This document shows, piece after piece, positions 1-9,459 of a stretch of DNA of 17,068 bases. Under the pieces are notes generated by a model that saw nothing but the letters and a program-made list of their open reading frames with translations, was not told where the DNA came from and searched no databases. The stretch covers positions 1 through 17,068 of the forward strand of contig JAEYXX010000158.1 of NCBI GenBank assembly GCA_023431055.1, written 5' to 3'. Origin of the DNA: Pseudomonadota bacterium (GTDB lineage Bacteria; Pseudomonadota; Gammaproteobacteria; Pseudomonadales; Pseudomonadaceae). Position numbers and translations under genes: made by a program. Position 1 is the stretch's first letter. Each line of letters opens with the position of its first letter.

Positions 1-50
1 TGGACAAGGCCGGCTATGATCGTCTGTTGAACGCCAACGCCGACGCCTGA
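1..50 (+). CDS. gcvH: Glycine cleavage system H protein, C-terminal end only
   Basis: Only the last 15 codons and the TGA stop (48-50) lie in the window. The visible tail reads DKAGYDRLLNANADA, which fits the C-terminus of GcvH, the small lipoyl-carrying shuttle protein that passes the aminomethyl group from the P protein to the T protein. The lipoyl-lysine domain is outside the window. The call rests on this tail and on gcvP starting within ten bases of the stop, which implies one operon and probably translational coupling. Confidence 0.8.
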   Translation, partial: DKAGYDRLLNANADA

Positions 51-59
51 GTGACCGCC

Positions 60-2912
<2,853 letters not shown>

Positions 2913-2922
2913 GCGCGCTTGT

Positions 2923-3020
2923 CTCCCCTCTCCCATTTATGGGAGAGGAGCCGGGGGAGAGGGTAAAGCGGTTGTCTACGCAGCCCCCTCTCCCTAACCC
3001 TCTCCCCGAGGGGAGAGGGA
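2923..3020. repeat. Palindromic C/T-rich REP-like repeats between gcvP and glyA
   Basis: This stretch starts ten bases after the gcvP stop and holds alternating CCCTCTCCC and GGGAGAGGG words. Two hairpins are clear: CCTCTCCCA (2927-2935) with TGGGAGAGG (2940-2948), and a perfect 10-bp stem CCCTCTCCCC (2998-3007) with GGGGAGAGGG (3010-3019). An extra GGGGAGAGGG at 2954-2963 can pair with either C-rich arm, so alternative folds are possible. Such words are common as dispersed intergenic repeats in proteobacteria. Neither hairpin is followed by a T-tract. The rest of the gap to glyA (3021-3110) holds a weaker stem CCCC/GGGG (3054-3066) with a short T-run at 3073-3077, a possible weak terminator or attenuator, and the glyA ribosome-binding region. 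Confidence 0.75.
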
Positions 3021-3110
3021 ACCGTTCTTCGCTTCATCCAGTTTCTTTCGGCTCCCCTTACCGGGGCGGGCCTTTTTCATCCCGAGAAAAACGATAAAGA
3101 GGGCCTCACC

Positions 3111-4364
<1,254 letters not shown>

Positions 4365-4433
4365 TACCCGACTGACCACGGGCCGCACGTCGGCCCCAAC
4401 CGGTGCGCGCGACGCACTCAACAGGAAATCGAC

Positions 4434-5558
4434 ATGACCACTGAAACTCTCGCCAAGACTCCGCTGCACGCCCTGCACCTCGAACTCGGCGCGCGCATGG
4501 TGCCCTTCGCCGGCTATGACATGCCCGTACAGTACCCGCTGGGCGTGATGAAGGAGCACCTGCACACCCGCGACGCCGCCGGCCTGTTCGACGTCTCGCA
4601 CATGGGCCAGGTCCTGCTGCGTGGTGAGAACGCTGCACGTGCTCTGGAAACCCTGGTGCCGGTGGATATCATCGATCTGCCACTGGGTACACAGCGCTAC
4701 GCCATGTTCACCGACGCCCAGGGCGGCATCCTCGACGACCTGATGGTCGCCAACCTGGGCGACGACACCCTGTACCTGGTGGTCAACGCCGCCTGCAAGG
4801 AGCAGGACCTGGCCCACCTGCAGAAACATATTGGCGAGCAGTGCCAGATCGAGAGCCTGTTCGAGGAGCGCGCCCTGCTCGCCCTGCAAGGCCCGAAGGC
4901 GGCTGAGGTTCTGGCCCGACTGGCACCGGAAGTGAGCAAGATGACCTTCATGCAGGTGGCCCGCGTGCGACTGCTGGGCAGCGAGTGCATCGTCAGCCGC
5001 AGCGGCTACACCGGCGAAGATGGCTTCGAGATTTCCGTCGCCGTCGACCAGGCCGAAGCCCTGGCCCGCAGCCTGCTGGCCGAGGCCGAAGTCGAGGCTA
5101 TTGGCCTCGGCGCGCGTGACTCGCTGCGCCTGGAAGCCGGCCTGTGCCTCTATGGCCATGACATGAGCAGCGCCACCACGCCGATCGAAGCCAGCCTGCT
5201 GTGGGCGATCTCCAAGGTGCGCCGCGCTGACGGCGAGCGTGCCGGCAACTTCCCGGGCGCCGAGCGCGTATTCGAGCAACAGCAGAAAGGTGTAGCGCGC
5301 AAACGTGTCGGCCTGCTGCCGCAGGAACGCGTACCGGTGCGCGAAGGTGCGGAAATCGTCGATGCCGACGGCACCGTGATCGGCCAGGTAAGCAGCGGCG
5401 GCTTCGGTCCGACTCTCGGTGCACCGGTCGCGATGGGTTACGTCAATGCCAGCCACACCGCCATCGACAGCGACGTCTGGGCCGTGGTACGCGGTAAACG
5501 CGTGGCGATGAAAGTGGCCAAGACCCCATTCGTGCCGCAGCGTTACTACCGCGGCTGA
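4434..5558 (+). CDS. gcvT: Aminomethyltransferase, T protein of glycine cleavage
   Basis: GcvT transfers the methylene carbon from aminomethyl-lipoyl GcvH to tetrahydrofolate and releases ammonia. The 374-residue protein is of usual length. The folate-binding GcvT domain fills the N-terminal two thirds, with VPFAGYDMPVQYP near residue 25, FDVSHMGQ near 52, the catalytic aspartate at D101 in GGILDDLMV (same position as E. coli), SGYTGEDGFEIS, and GARDSLRLEAGLCLYGHDM from residue 226. The C-terminal barrel domain contains SSGGFGPTLG. The start at 4434 is supported by AGGAAA about eight bases upstream. The 69-bp gap after glyA holds only a small GGGCCG/CGGCCC stem (4380-4396). In P. aeruginosa the serine dehydratase gene sdaA lies between glyA2 and gcvT2; it is absent here. 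Confidence 0.96.
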   Translation: MTTETLAKTPLHALHLELGARMVPFAGYDMPVQYPLGVMKEHLHTRDAAGLFDVSHMGQVLLRGENAARALETLVPVDIIDLPLGTQRYAMFTDAQGGILDDLMVANLGDDTLYLVVNAACKEQDLAHLQKHIGEQCQIESLFEERALLALQGPKAAEVLARLAPEVSKMTFMQVARVRLLGSECIVSRSGYTGEDGFEISVAVDQAEALARSLLAEAEVEAIGLGARDSLRLEAGLCLYGHDMSSATTPIEASLLWAISKVRRADGERAGNFPGAERVFEQQQKGVARKRVGLLPQERVPVREGAEIVDADGTVIGQVSSGGFGPTLGAPVAMGYVNASHTAIDSDVWAVVRGKRVAMKVAKTPFVPQRYYRG

Positions 5559-5566
5559 TTTGCTGA

Positions 5567-5586
5567 CTTTCCCGCTCGAGGGAAAG
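5567..5586 (+). terminator. Hairpin just after gcvT, possible weak terminator
   Basis: CTTTCCC (5567-5573) pairs perfectly with GGGAAAG (5580-5586) across a 6-nt loop, starting nine bases after the gcvT stop. There is no T-tract, so this may instead be an mRNA 3'-end stabiliser or part of the repeat cluster that follows. Confidence 0.35.
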
Positions 5587-5593
5587 GGCAATG

Positions 5594-5649
5594 GCGTAGG
5601 GCGGGTGAAACCCGCCGTATGGATCTGGCGGGTTGTACCCGCCCTACGC
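5594..5649. repeat. REP-like palindrome, GTAGGGCGGGT family
   Basis: A 13-bp perfect inverted repeat has outer arms GCGTAGGGCGGGT (5594-5606) and ACCCGCCCTACGC (5637-5649). Inside it is a second 8-bp stem, AACCCGCC (5609-5616) with GGCGGGTT (5627-5634). The whole 56 bp folds into one long imperfect hairpin. This is a dispersed intergenic repeat type of pseudomonads, probably moved by REP-associated transposases; no such transposase gene is in the window. Confidence 0.85.
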
Positions 5650-5660
5650 ACCGCGAATCT

Positions 5661-5720
5661 CGTAGCCCGGATGCAACCCGGAGAGCCCCTCAAAAGCTCC
5701 CGAATTGCCTCCGGGCTGCG
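5661..5720. repeat. REP-like palindrome, GTAGCCCGGATGCAA family
   Basis: Arms CGTAGCCCGGATGCAA (5661-5676) and TTGCCTCCGGGCTGCG (5705-5720) are inverted repeats matching at 14 of 16 positions, 28 bp apart. The sequence differs from the preceding palindrome, so two REP families sit back to back between gcvT and the convergent reductase gene. It ends six bases before that gene's stop codon. Confidence 0.75.
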
Positions 5721-5726
5721 TCGTTT

Positions 5727-6305
5727 CTACCCCCTGATCCGCTCGTAAGGCACCCGCTCGCGTCCGGCGCGCAGCGTCTGTGCCCACCAGTTCAGTTGCA
5801 CCAGCGTATGCGCCATCGCCGAGTTGGCACGTCGTGGCTCGCTCAACCGCCCCTGATCATCGAACTGTTCCCAGGCATTGGTGAAGCTCACCGAGCTGCG
5901 TACCGTCATGGCATGCAGCTCCGCTAGCACCTGGCGCAACTGCTCCACGGCACGCAGCCCGCCGGACACCCCGCCATAGCTGACGAACCCCACAGGCCGC
6001 GCTTCCCAGGATGCCGGCACCTCGTCGATGAACTGCTTGAGCGCCGCCGGATAGCCATGGTTGTACTCGGGAGTGACGATCAGAAAGGCGTCGGCGCGCA
6101 ACAGATGCTGCAGCGACTGATGGCGTTGCTCGGCAACGGCTTGCGCTTCACCCGCCTGGCGGAACATCACGGCCGGATCGACAAGGCTCAGCTCGAATTC
6201 GCTGCGCTGTTCGATCTGCTCACGCGCCCAGGCTACTACCTGGTCGCAGAAGCGCTCTTCGCGCACGCTGCCGTAAATCAGTACCAGTCGAATGCGGTCC
6301 TGCAT
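5727..6305 (-). CDS. NAD(P)H-dependent FMN/quinone reductase, flavodoxin-like
   Basis: This is a cytoplasmic flavoprotein of the NADPH-dependent FMN reductase family (PF03358), which reduces free flavin, quinones or azo compounds with NAD(P)H. The 192-residue product has the N-terminal FMN-phosphate loop GSVREER (residues 12-18), the [17 protein letters not shown] block (78-94) and the glycine-rich GGVSGG loop (111-116), in family order. The ATG at 6305 is chosen because GAGGGC lies just upstream; a TTG start at 6332 would add nine residues without support. The gene diverges from soxR across a SoxR box, and its predicted -35 and -10 are 19 bp apart, the spacing typical of SoxR-activated promoters. 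It is therefore probably induced by redox-cycling compounds. The exact substrate is unknown. Confidence 0.88.
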   Translation of the reverse strand: MQDRIRLVLIYGSVREERFCDQVVAWAREQIEQRSEFELSLVDPAVMFRQAGEAQAVAEQRHQSLQHLLRADAFLIVTPEYNHGYPAALKQFIDEVPASWEARPVGFVSYGGVSGGLRAVEQLRQVLAELHAMTVRSSVSFTNAWEQFDDQGRLSEPRRANSAMAHTLVQLNWWAQTLRAGRERVPYERIRG

Positions 6306-6321
6306 GGGAATGCCCTCGGTG

Positions 6322-6350
6322 TTGTCTATCAAGGCCTGCGAGGGTAAAAC
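6322..6350 (+). promoter_or_regulatory. Candidate soxR promoter
   Basis: TTGTCT (6322-6327) and TAAAAC (6345-6350) are 17 bp apart, each matching four of six sigma-70 consensus bases. The -10 touches the SoxR box, so SoxR would be expected to repress its own transcription. Prediction only. Confidence 0.4.
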
Positions 6351-6371
6351 CTCAACTTAACTTGAGGTCAA
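6341..6371 (-). promoter_or_regulatory. Candidate SoxR-activated promoter of the reductase gene
   Basis: On the minus strand TTGACC (6371-6366) is the -35 and TACCCT (6346-6341) the -10, with a 19-bp spacer that contains the SoxR box. An over-long 19-bp spacer with the operator inside it is the hallmark of MerR-family activated promoters such as E. coli soxS. The poor -10 fits an activator-dependent promoter. Confidence 0.6.
6349..6368. promoter_or_regulatory. SoxR box
   Basis: ACCTCAACTTAACTTGAGGT is a 20-bp palindrome with a single mismatch (C at 6356) relative to the E. coli-type core CCTCAAGTTAACTTGAGG. It lies between the reductase gene and soxR, and a SoxR with intact iron-sulfur cysteines is encoded 15 bp away. 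Confidence 0.92.
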
Positions 6372-6382
6372 GAGGAAGTTTC

Positions 6383-6841
6383 ATGTCTGCGCCACAGGAA
6401 CGCCTGGAACGACCGCTCACTGTCGGTCAGGTAGCCGAACGCAGCGGGGTGAGTGTTTCCACGCTGCATTTCTACGAGGCCAAGGGGCTGATCCACAGCC
6501 AGCGCAATGCCGGCAATCAGCGGCGTTATCGGCGTGATGTGCTGCGCCGCGTCGCGCTCATCAAGGTGGCGCAGCGCCTGGGCATTCCCTTGGCCGATAT
6601 CGGTGTGGCGCTGAGCACACTGCCTTGCGATCACATACCCACGGCAGCGGACTGGCAGCAACTGTCGGCGCAATGGCAGCGTGATCTGGACGCGCGTATC
6701 GAGCAAATGACGCGACTGCGCGACCAGCTCACCGGTTGTATCGGTTGCGGTTGCCTGTCGATGCAGGACTGCCCACTGCGCAACCCCAGCGACGAACTCG
6801 GCGCACAGGGTGCTGGCGCGCGTTTGCTCGAAACGGATTAA
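6383..6841 (+). CDS. soxR: Redox-sensing transcriptional activator SoxR
   Basis: This is a MerR-family regulator that senses redox-active compounds through a [2Fe-2S] cluster. The 152-residue protein has the winged helix-turn-helix at about residues 11-80 ([26 protein letters not shown]), a dimerisation helix, and the cluster motif [12 protein letters not shown] with cysteines at 119, 122, 124 and 130, the same positions as in E. coli SoxR. The ATG at 6383 is preceded by AGAGGAAG; an in-frame TTG at 6362 lies inside the SoxR box and is unlikely. There is no soxS. In pseudomonads SoxR is known to activate target genes directly, and here the divergent flavin/quinone reductase is the obvious target. 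Its stop TAA (6839-6841) overlaps the stop of the convergent isomerase gene. Confidence 0.95.
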   Translation: MSAPQERLERPLTVGQVAERSGVSVSTLHFYEAKGLIHSQRNAGNQRRYRRDVLRRVALIKVAQRLGIPLADIGVALSTLPCDHIPTAADWQQLSAQWQRDLDARIEQMTRLRDQLTGCIGCGCLSMQDCPLRNPSDELGAQGAGARLLETD

Positions 6842-7191
6842 TCGTCCAGGCAGTTGCGCCTGTTGCTGAACACCTCGCGGCGGATGTCGCGCACATCCAG
6901 GGAGATCGCCGGCACCTGCGGCAGGCGCTCGACCAGTGCGCGCACGATACGTCGCGACAGCGCCCGCTTGTCGTCATCGCTGCGCCCGGCCAGCACGTAG
7001 AAGATCAGGTGCACGAACATTCCCTGCTCGCCGCCGACGCAGTGGTGCTCGTACAAACTCAGGCGCACCTTGACCTCGCCAGGTTGGAACAACCCCGTGG
7101 CAGCCGCCTGGTCGTGCACCAGTTGCACCAGCTCCTGCGGCGCGATCAGCTCACTCACCTCGCGGGCGGCCTCGATCAGGCAATGCGGCAT
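6838..7191 (-). CDS. 5-carboxymethyl-2-hydroxymuconate isomerase family protein
   Basis: This is a 117-residue tautomerase-superfamily protein similar to HpaF, the isomerase of 4-hydroxyphenylacetate degradation. The start [12 protein letters not shown] places a proline right after the initiator methionine; in this family that N-terminal proline is the catalytic base. The segment with [27 protein letters not shown] is the conserved core. The ATG at 7191 is chosen because of the N-terminal proline and an AAGGA ribosome-binding sequence about eight bases upstream; a longer in-frame start at 7233 would bury the proline. No other hpa genes are nearby, so it is an orphan and may act on another keto-enol substrate. 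Its stop (6838-6840) overlaps the soxR stop, so the two transcripts converge with no spacer. Confidence 0.85.
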   Translation of the reverse strand: MPHCLIEAAREVSELIAPQELVQLVHDQAAATGLFQPGEVKVRLSLYEHHCVGGEQGMFVHLIFYVLAGRSDDDKRALSRRIVRALVERLPQVPAISLDVRDIRREVFSNRRNCLDD

Positions 7192-7262
7192 GGATAAGTC
7201 CTTGATGTCAGTGAAGCCGTCATACGTTATCACACAACAAAAGTACGACCTTTAAGGAAATG

Positions 7263-7462
7263 CTGAAAAAGCTTCACACCGTCACTCCCGCAGGCGGGAG
7301 CCCAGGTACCGCGAGGTGCTGGATTATCGCCCTTCGGGCCAGCGCAAGCGCTGTTCAGCGATAAGGCTGCTGACCCGCCTACGCGGGAACAGCGCTTGCG
7401 CTGAACGCACTTCAGTGCGGCCCGAGTAGGGCGAGCGCAGCGAGTAATGACGACTATTTCAG
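7263..7462. repeat. MITE-like palindromic element, about 200 bp
   Basis: The block begins CTGAAAAAG and ends CTATTTCAG, short imperfect terminal inverted repeats (8 of 9), and is packed with stems. They are CTCCCGC/GCGGGAG (7285-7300), GCCC/GGGC (7329-7339), TTATCGC/GCGATAA (7324-7364), a 17-bp perfect inverted repeat CAGCGCAAGCGCTGTTC (7340-7356) with its complement at 7387-7403, CCCGC/GCGGG (7374-7387) and GCACT/AGTGC (7407-7418). It has no coding potential. The CTCCCGC-type stem resembles the widespread GTCATTCCCGC intergenic repeats. Exact ends and a target-site duplication are not certain. Confidence 0.6.
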
Positions 7463-7567
7463 ACCATCTTTAGGTGTATTTCCCTACTTTACCAACCGAT
7501 GTGTTCCTCAATTCGCTTCACCGGTTGCTGCTGCGCCGCGCCATTCAGACTTTCGTCTAGACATGCG

Positions 7568-7597
7568 TTGACAAGCGATAAAAATGCTGTCGATAAT
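7568..7597 (+). promoter_or_regulatory. Candidate sigma-70 promoter upstream of the porin
   Basis: A perfect -35 TTGACA (7568-7573) and GATAAT (7592-7597, five of six) lie 18 bp apart. It is the best promoter match in this gap. Transcription would start near 7604 and give a leader of roughly 280 nt before the porin start, containing the A-rich motifs, small ORF and hairpins listed below. Confidence 0.6.
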
Positions 7598-7630
7598 CCA
7601 ACAAGTTGTATGACGACATATGACACCGAT

Positions 7631-7641
7631 AACAACAATAA
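7631..7641 (+). promoter_or_regulatory. Double overlapping CA motif (Hfq/Crc-type)
   Basis: AACAACAATAA contains two overlapping matches to AANAANAA, the sequence bound by Hfq with Crc in pseudomonad catabolite repression. It lies 15 nt before the ATG of the 31-codon ORF at 7656. Such motifs arise by chance in A-rich sequence, but this genome is GC-rich. Confidence 0.45.
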
Positions 7642-7655
7642 TCAGGGCCAGAACA

Positions 7656-7751
7656 ATGACTACCCTCGCCTCTCCCCCAGCGCAGCAGCTCCTCGCCTGC
7701 TCGGCATTCATCGCCGCCACACGCCATAGAACCGGATTCGCCGGAGGCTGA
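7656..7751 (+). CDS. Possible 31-codon leader ORF or gene remnant
   Basis: An ORF starting MTTLASPPAQQLL and ending at TGA 7749-7751 sits in the presumed porin leader. The region before its ATG (A-rich motif, CAGGG, then AACAATG) looks like a normal gene start, while the reading frame soon becomes unremarkable. It could be a translated leader peptide, the 5' stump of a deleted gene, or chance. No function is recognised. Confidence 0.25.
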   Translation: MTTLASPPAQQLLACSAFIAATRHRTGFAGG

Positions 7752-7804
7752 CGTCAGCCTTCAGCAATGACCGGCCGCGTCCGGCCGGCCTGCCCTACGG
7801 GGCA
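7745..7804 (+). promoter_or_regulatory. Cluster of three palindromes in the porin leader
   Basis: AGGCTGACGTCAGCCT (7745-7760) is a perfect 16-bp palindrome overlapping the end of the small ORF. It is followed by CCGGCC/GGCCGG (7771-7788) and TGCCC/GGGCA (7791-7804). None is followed by a T-run, so these are not standard terminators. They could be a DNA operator (the first palindrome) or leader structures affecting porin expression. Nothing else is recognised between 7463 and 7882. Confidence 0.45.
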
Positions 7805-7875
7805 AACACAACATTCCCATCATGCAGGCCCTGAGCAGGCCAGCAGGGGATGGTTCGTTCAAAAACTGGGAGCAC

Positions 7876-7883
7876 AACAATAA
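7876..7883 (+). promoter_or_regulatory. CA motif at the porin translation start
   Basis: AACAATAA matches AANAANAA and lies between the GGGAG ribosome-binding sequence (7868-7872) and the first base of the porin ATG (7883). Hfq/Crc binding here would block ribosome access, the usual arrangement for carbon-catabolite-repressed uptake genes in Pseudomonas. Confidence 0.6.
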
Positions 7884-9154
7884 TGACCTTACGCAACGCC
7901 CTTCCACTGGCCCTGCTCGGCAGCACCGCCCTGGGCCTGTTTCTGCCTGTCAGCAGCGTTCAGGCCGCCGGTTTCGTCGAAGACGCCAAGGTCACCCTTG
8001 GTCTGCGCAACTACTACTTCAACCGTAACTACCTGAACGGCACTGACCCGGTCATCAACAACGAACGCCAGGGCCAGGCCGATGGCTGGACCCAGAGCTT
8101 CATCCTCGATGCCCGCTCCGGTTACACCGAAGGCACCGTCGGTTTCGGCCTGGATGTGCTGAGCATGCTCAGCGTCAAGCTCGATGGCAACGCCGGCACC
8201 AGCAACAGCGGCCTGCTGCCGGAGCGTGGCCCGAGCACCAATCGTTACGTACCCGACGAGTACGGCCGTGTTGCCGTGGCGGCCAAAGCCAAATTCTCCA
8301 AGACCGAACTGAAAGTCGGTGAGTGGTTCGCCGTACTGCCGATCCTGCGTGCTGACGATGGTCGTTCGCTGCCGCAAACCTTCCAGGGCGCGCAGATCAC
8401 CTCCAACGAAATCGACGGCCTGACCCTGTACGGCGGCCAGTTCTGGAAGAACAGCCAGCGTCATGACGCCAGCCGCGAAGACATGTCCTTCGGCGGCGTC
8501 GAAGGTGATGACTTCAACTTCGCCGGTGGTGAGTTCCGCTTCAACGACAACCGCACCATGGCCGGCGTCTGGCACGCCCGCCTGGAAAACGTCTACCAGC
8601 AGAGCTACGCGCAACTGACCCACAGCCAACCGGTCGGTGACTGGGTGCTGGGCGCCAACCTCGGCTACGTCACCGGCAAGGAAGAAGGCTCGGCCAAGGC
8701 CGGCGACCTGGACAACAAGGTGTACCAGGGCGCGTTGTCCGCCAAGCGCGGCAACAACACCTTTACCGTGACCTACCAGAAACTCAGTGGCGACACCAAG
8801 TTCATGCGCATCGACGGCGCCAGCGGCGGCTTGCTGGTCAACGATGGCTTCACCAATGCCTTCGACGCCCCGGAAGAGCGCTCCTGGCAGGTTCGTCACG
8901 ACTACAACTTCGCGGGTATGGGCATCCCGGGCCTGACGTTGATGAACCGCTACACCAGTGGTTCCAACATCCACACCGGCGGCCGTACCGATGCCGAAGA
9001 GTGGGCGCGTGAATCCGAGCTGGCCTACACCATCCAGGAAGGCTCGCTGAAGAACCTGAGCATCCGCTGGCGTAACTCCGACCTGCGCCGCGATGTGGGC
9101 CAGGATCTGCACGAGAACCGCCTGATCATCAACTATCCGCTGTCGATTCTGTAA
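7883..9154 (+). CDS. OprD-family outer membrane porin
   Basis: The 423-residue protein begins with a Sec signal peptide (MTLRNALPLALLGSTALGLF, cleavage near VQA-AG at residues 28-29). Then comes the OprD-family opening GFVEDAKVTLGLRNYYFNRNY, followed by SFILDARSGYTEGTVGFGLDVLSMLSVKLD, typical of PF03573. The rest alternates short amphipathic strands with polar loops, as in an 18-stranded barrel, and it ends LIINYPLSIL. These porins take up specific small substrates such as basic amino acids or carboxylates; the subtype cannot be assigned from the sequence alone. The start at 7883 is preferred over an in-frame ATG at 7850 because it gives a normal signal peptide. A CA motif overlaps the start region and a terminator follows, so it is a single-gene transcript. 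Neighbours do not reveal the substrate. Confidence 0.92.
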   Translation: MTLRNALPLALLGSTALGLFLPVSSVQAAGFVEDAKVTLGLRNYYFNRNYLNGTDPVINNERQGQADGWTQSFILDARSGYTEGTVGFGLDVLSMLSVKLDGNAGTSNSGLLPERGPSTNRYVPDEYGRVAVAAKAKFSKTELKVGEWFAVLPILRADDGRSLPQTFQGAQITSNEIDGLTLYGGQFWKNSQRHDASREDMSFGGVEGDDFNFAGGEFRFNDNRTMAGVWHARLENVYQQSYAQLTHSQPVGDWVLGANLGYVTGKEEGSAKAGDLDNKVYQGALSAKRGNNTFTVTYQKLSGDTKFMRIDGASGGLLVNDGFTNAFDAPEERSWQVRHDYNFAGMGIPGLTLMNRYTSGSNIHTGGRTDAEEWARESELAYTIQEGSLKNLSIRWRNSDLRRDVGQDLHENRLIINYPLSIL

Positions 9155-9205
9155 TACCGGACGCTTCACTACGTCCGATTGACTCCTGTGTGTTAACGGC
9201 ACTTT

Positions 9206-9233
9206 AAGCCCGTCCTCGTGACGGGCTTTTTTT
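9206..9233 (+). terminator. Rho-independent terminator of the porin gene
   Basis: AAGCCCGTC (9206-9214) pairs perfectly with GACGGGCTT (9220-9228) across a 5-nt loop, followed by a run of seven T (9227-9233). It lies 52 bp after the porin stop. Confidence 0.95.
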
Positions 9234-9304
9234 GCCTGAGAAATGGCTGCCTCACCCAGAAACCAACTAAGTGCGCACGACGGCAGCTTGCCGTTGAAAG
9301 CTGT

Positions 9305-9358
9305 GGGTGTGGTTTTTTACATCCACCAGAGCGGTGGATCAGTAAAACGTGTACACCC
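9305..9358. repeat. REP-like imperfect palindrome, GGGTGT/ATCCACC family
   Basis: The outer arms GGGTGT (9305-9310) and ACACCC (9353-9358) enclose a perfect inner hairpin, ATCCACC (9321-9327) with GGTGGAT (9333-9339). The T-rich and A-rich stretches between also partly pair. This is a third REP-like family in the window. The remainder of the gap 9234-9459 holds only the repeat fragment at 9427. Confidence 0.6.
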
Positions 9359-9426
9359 TACATGTCTGATGGCGCGTCACTGCGTGCCCCGACGGTAAAC
9401 CAGGTGATCGGCTTACCCCAGAATCA

Positions 9427-9449
9427 TCGCGGCTAAAGCCCCTCCCACA
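9427..9449. repeat. Fragment of the GGCTnnAGCC REP family
   Basis: A 23-bp stretch with the small stem GGCT/AGCC (9431-9440) followed by CCCTCCCACA is the same, except for one base, as 14333-14355 between two genes of the transporter operon. It belongs to the common pseudomonad repeat usually written TGTGGGAGGGGCTTCAGCC. It ends ten bases before the 3' end of the M14 gene. Confidence 0.75.
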
Positions 9450-9459
9450 GCTATCCGCG

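Noticed and set aside
6306..6332. TTG start extending the FMN/quinone reductase by nine residues
   Set aside because: The ATG at 6305 has a good GAGGGC ribosome-binding sequence and gives the normal family N-terminus.
7499..7729. 76-codon plus-strand and 70-codon minus-strand ORFs upstream of the porin
   Set aside because: Neither has a family signature or ribosome-binding sequence; the region looks like a promoter and leader. Only the 31-codon ORF at 7656 was kept, at low confidence.
7889..9202. 437-codon minus-strand open frame opposite the porin
   Set aside because: Shadow of the OprD-family gene; no domain, no ribosome-binding site, and the plus strand has a convincing signal peptide and family motifs.
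9321..9339. ATCCACC/GGTGGAT hairpin as a terminator for either convergent gene
   Set aside because: No T-tract follows the stem on either strand; the T-run precedes it on the plus strand. It fits better as the centre of a REP-like palindrome, and the porin already has a strong terminator at 9206.
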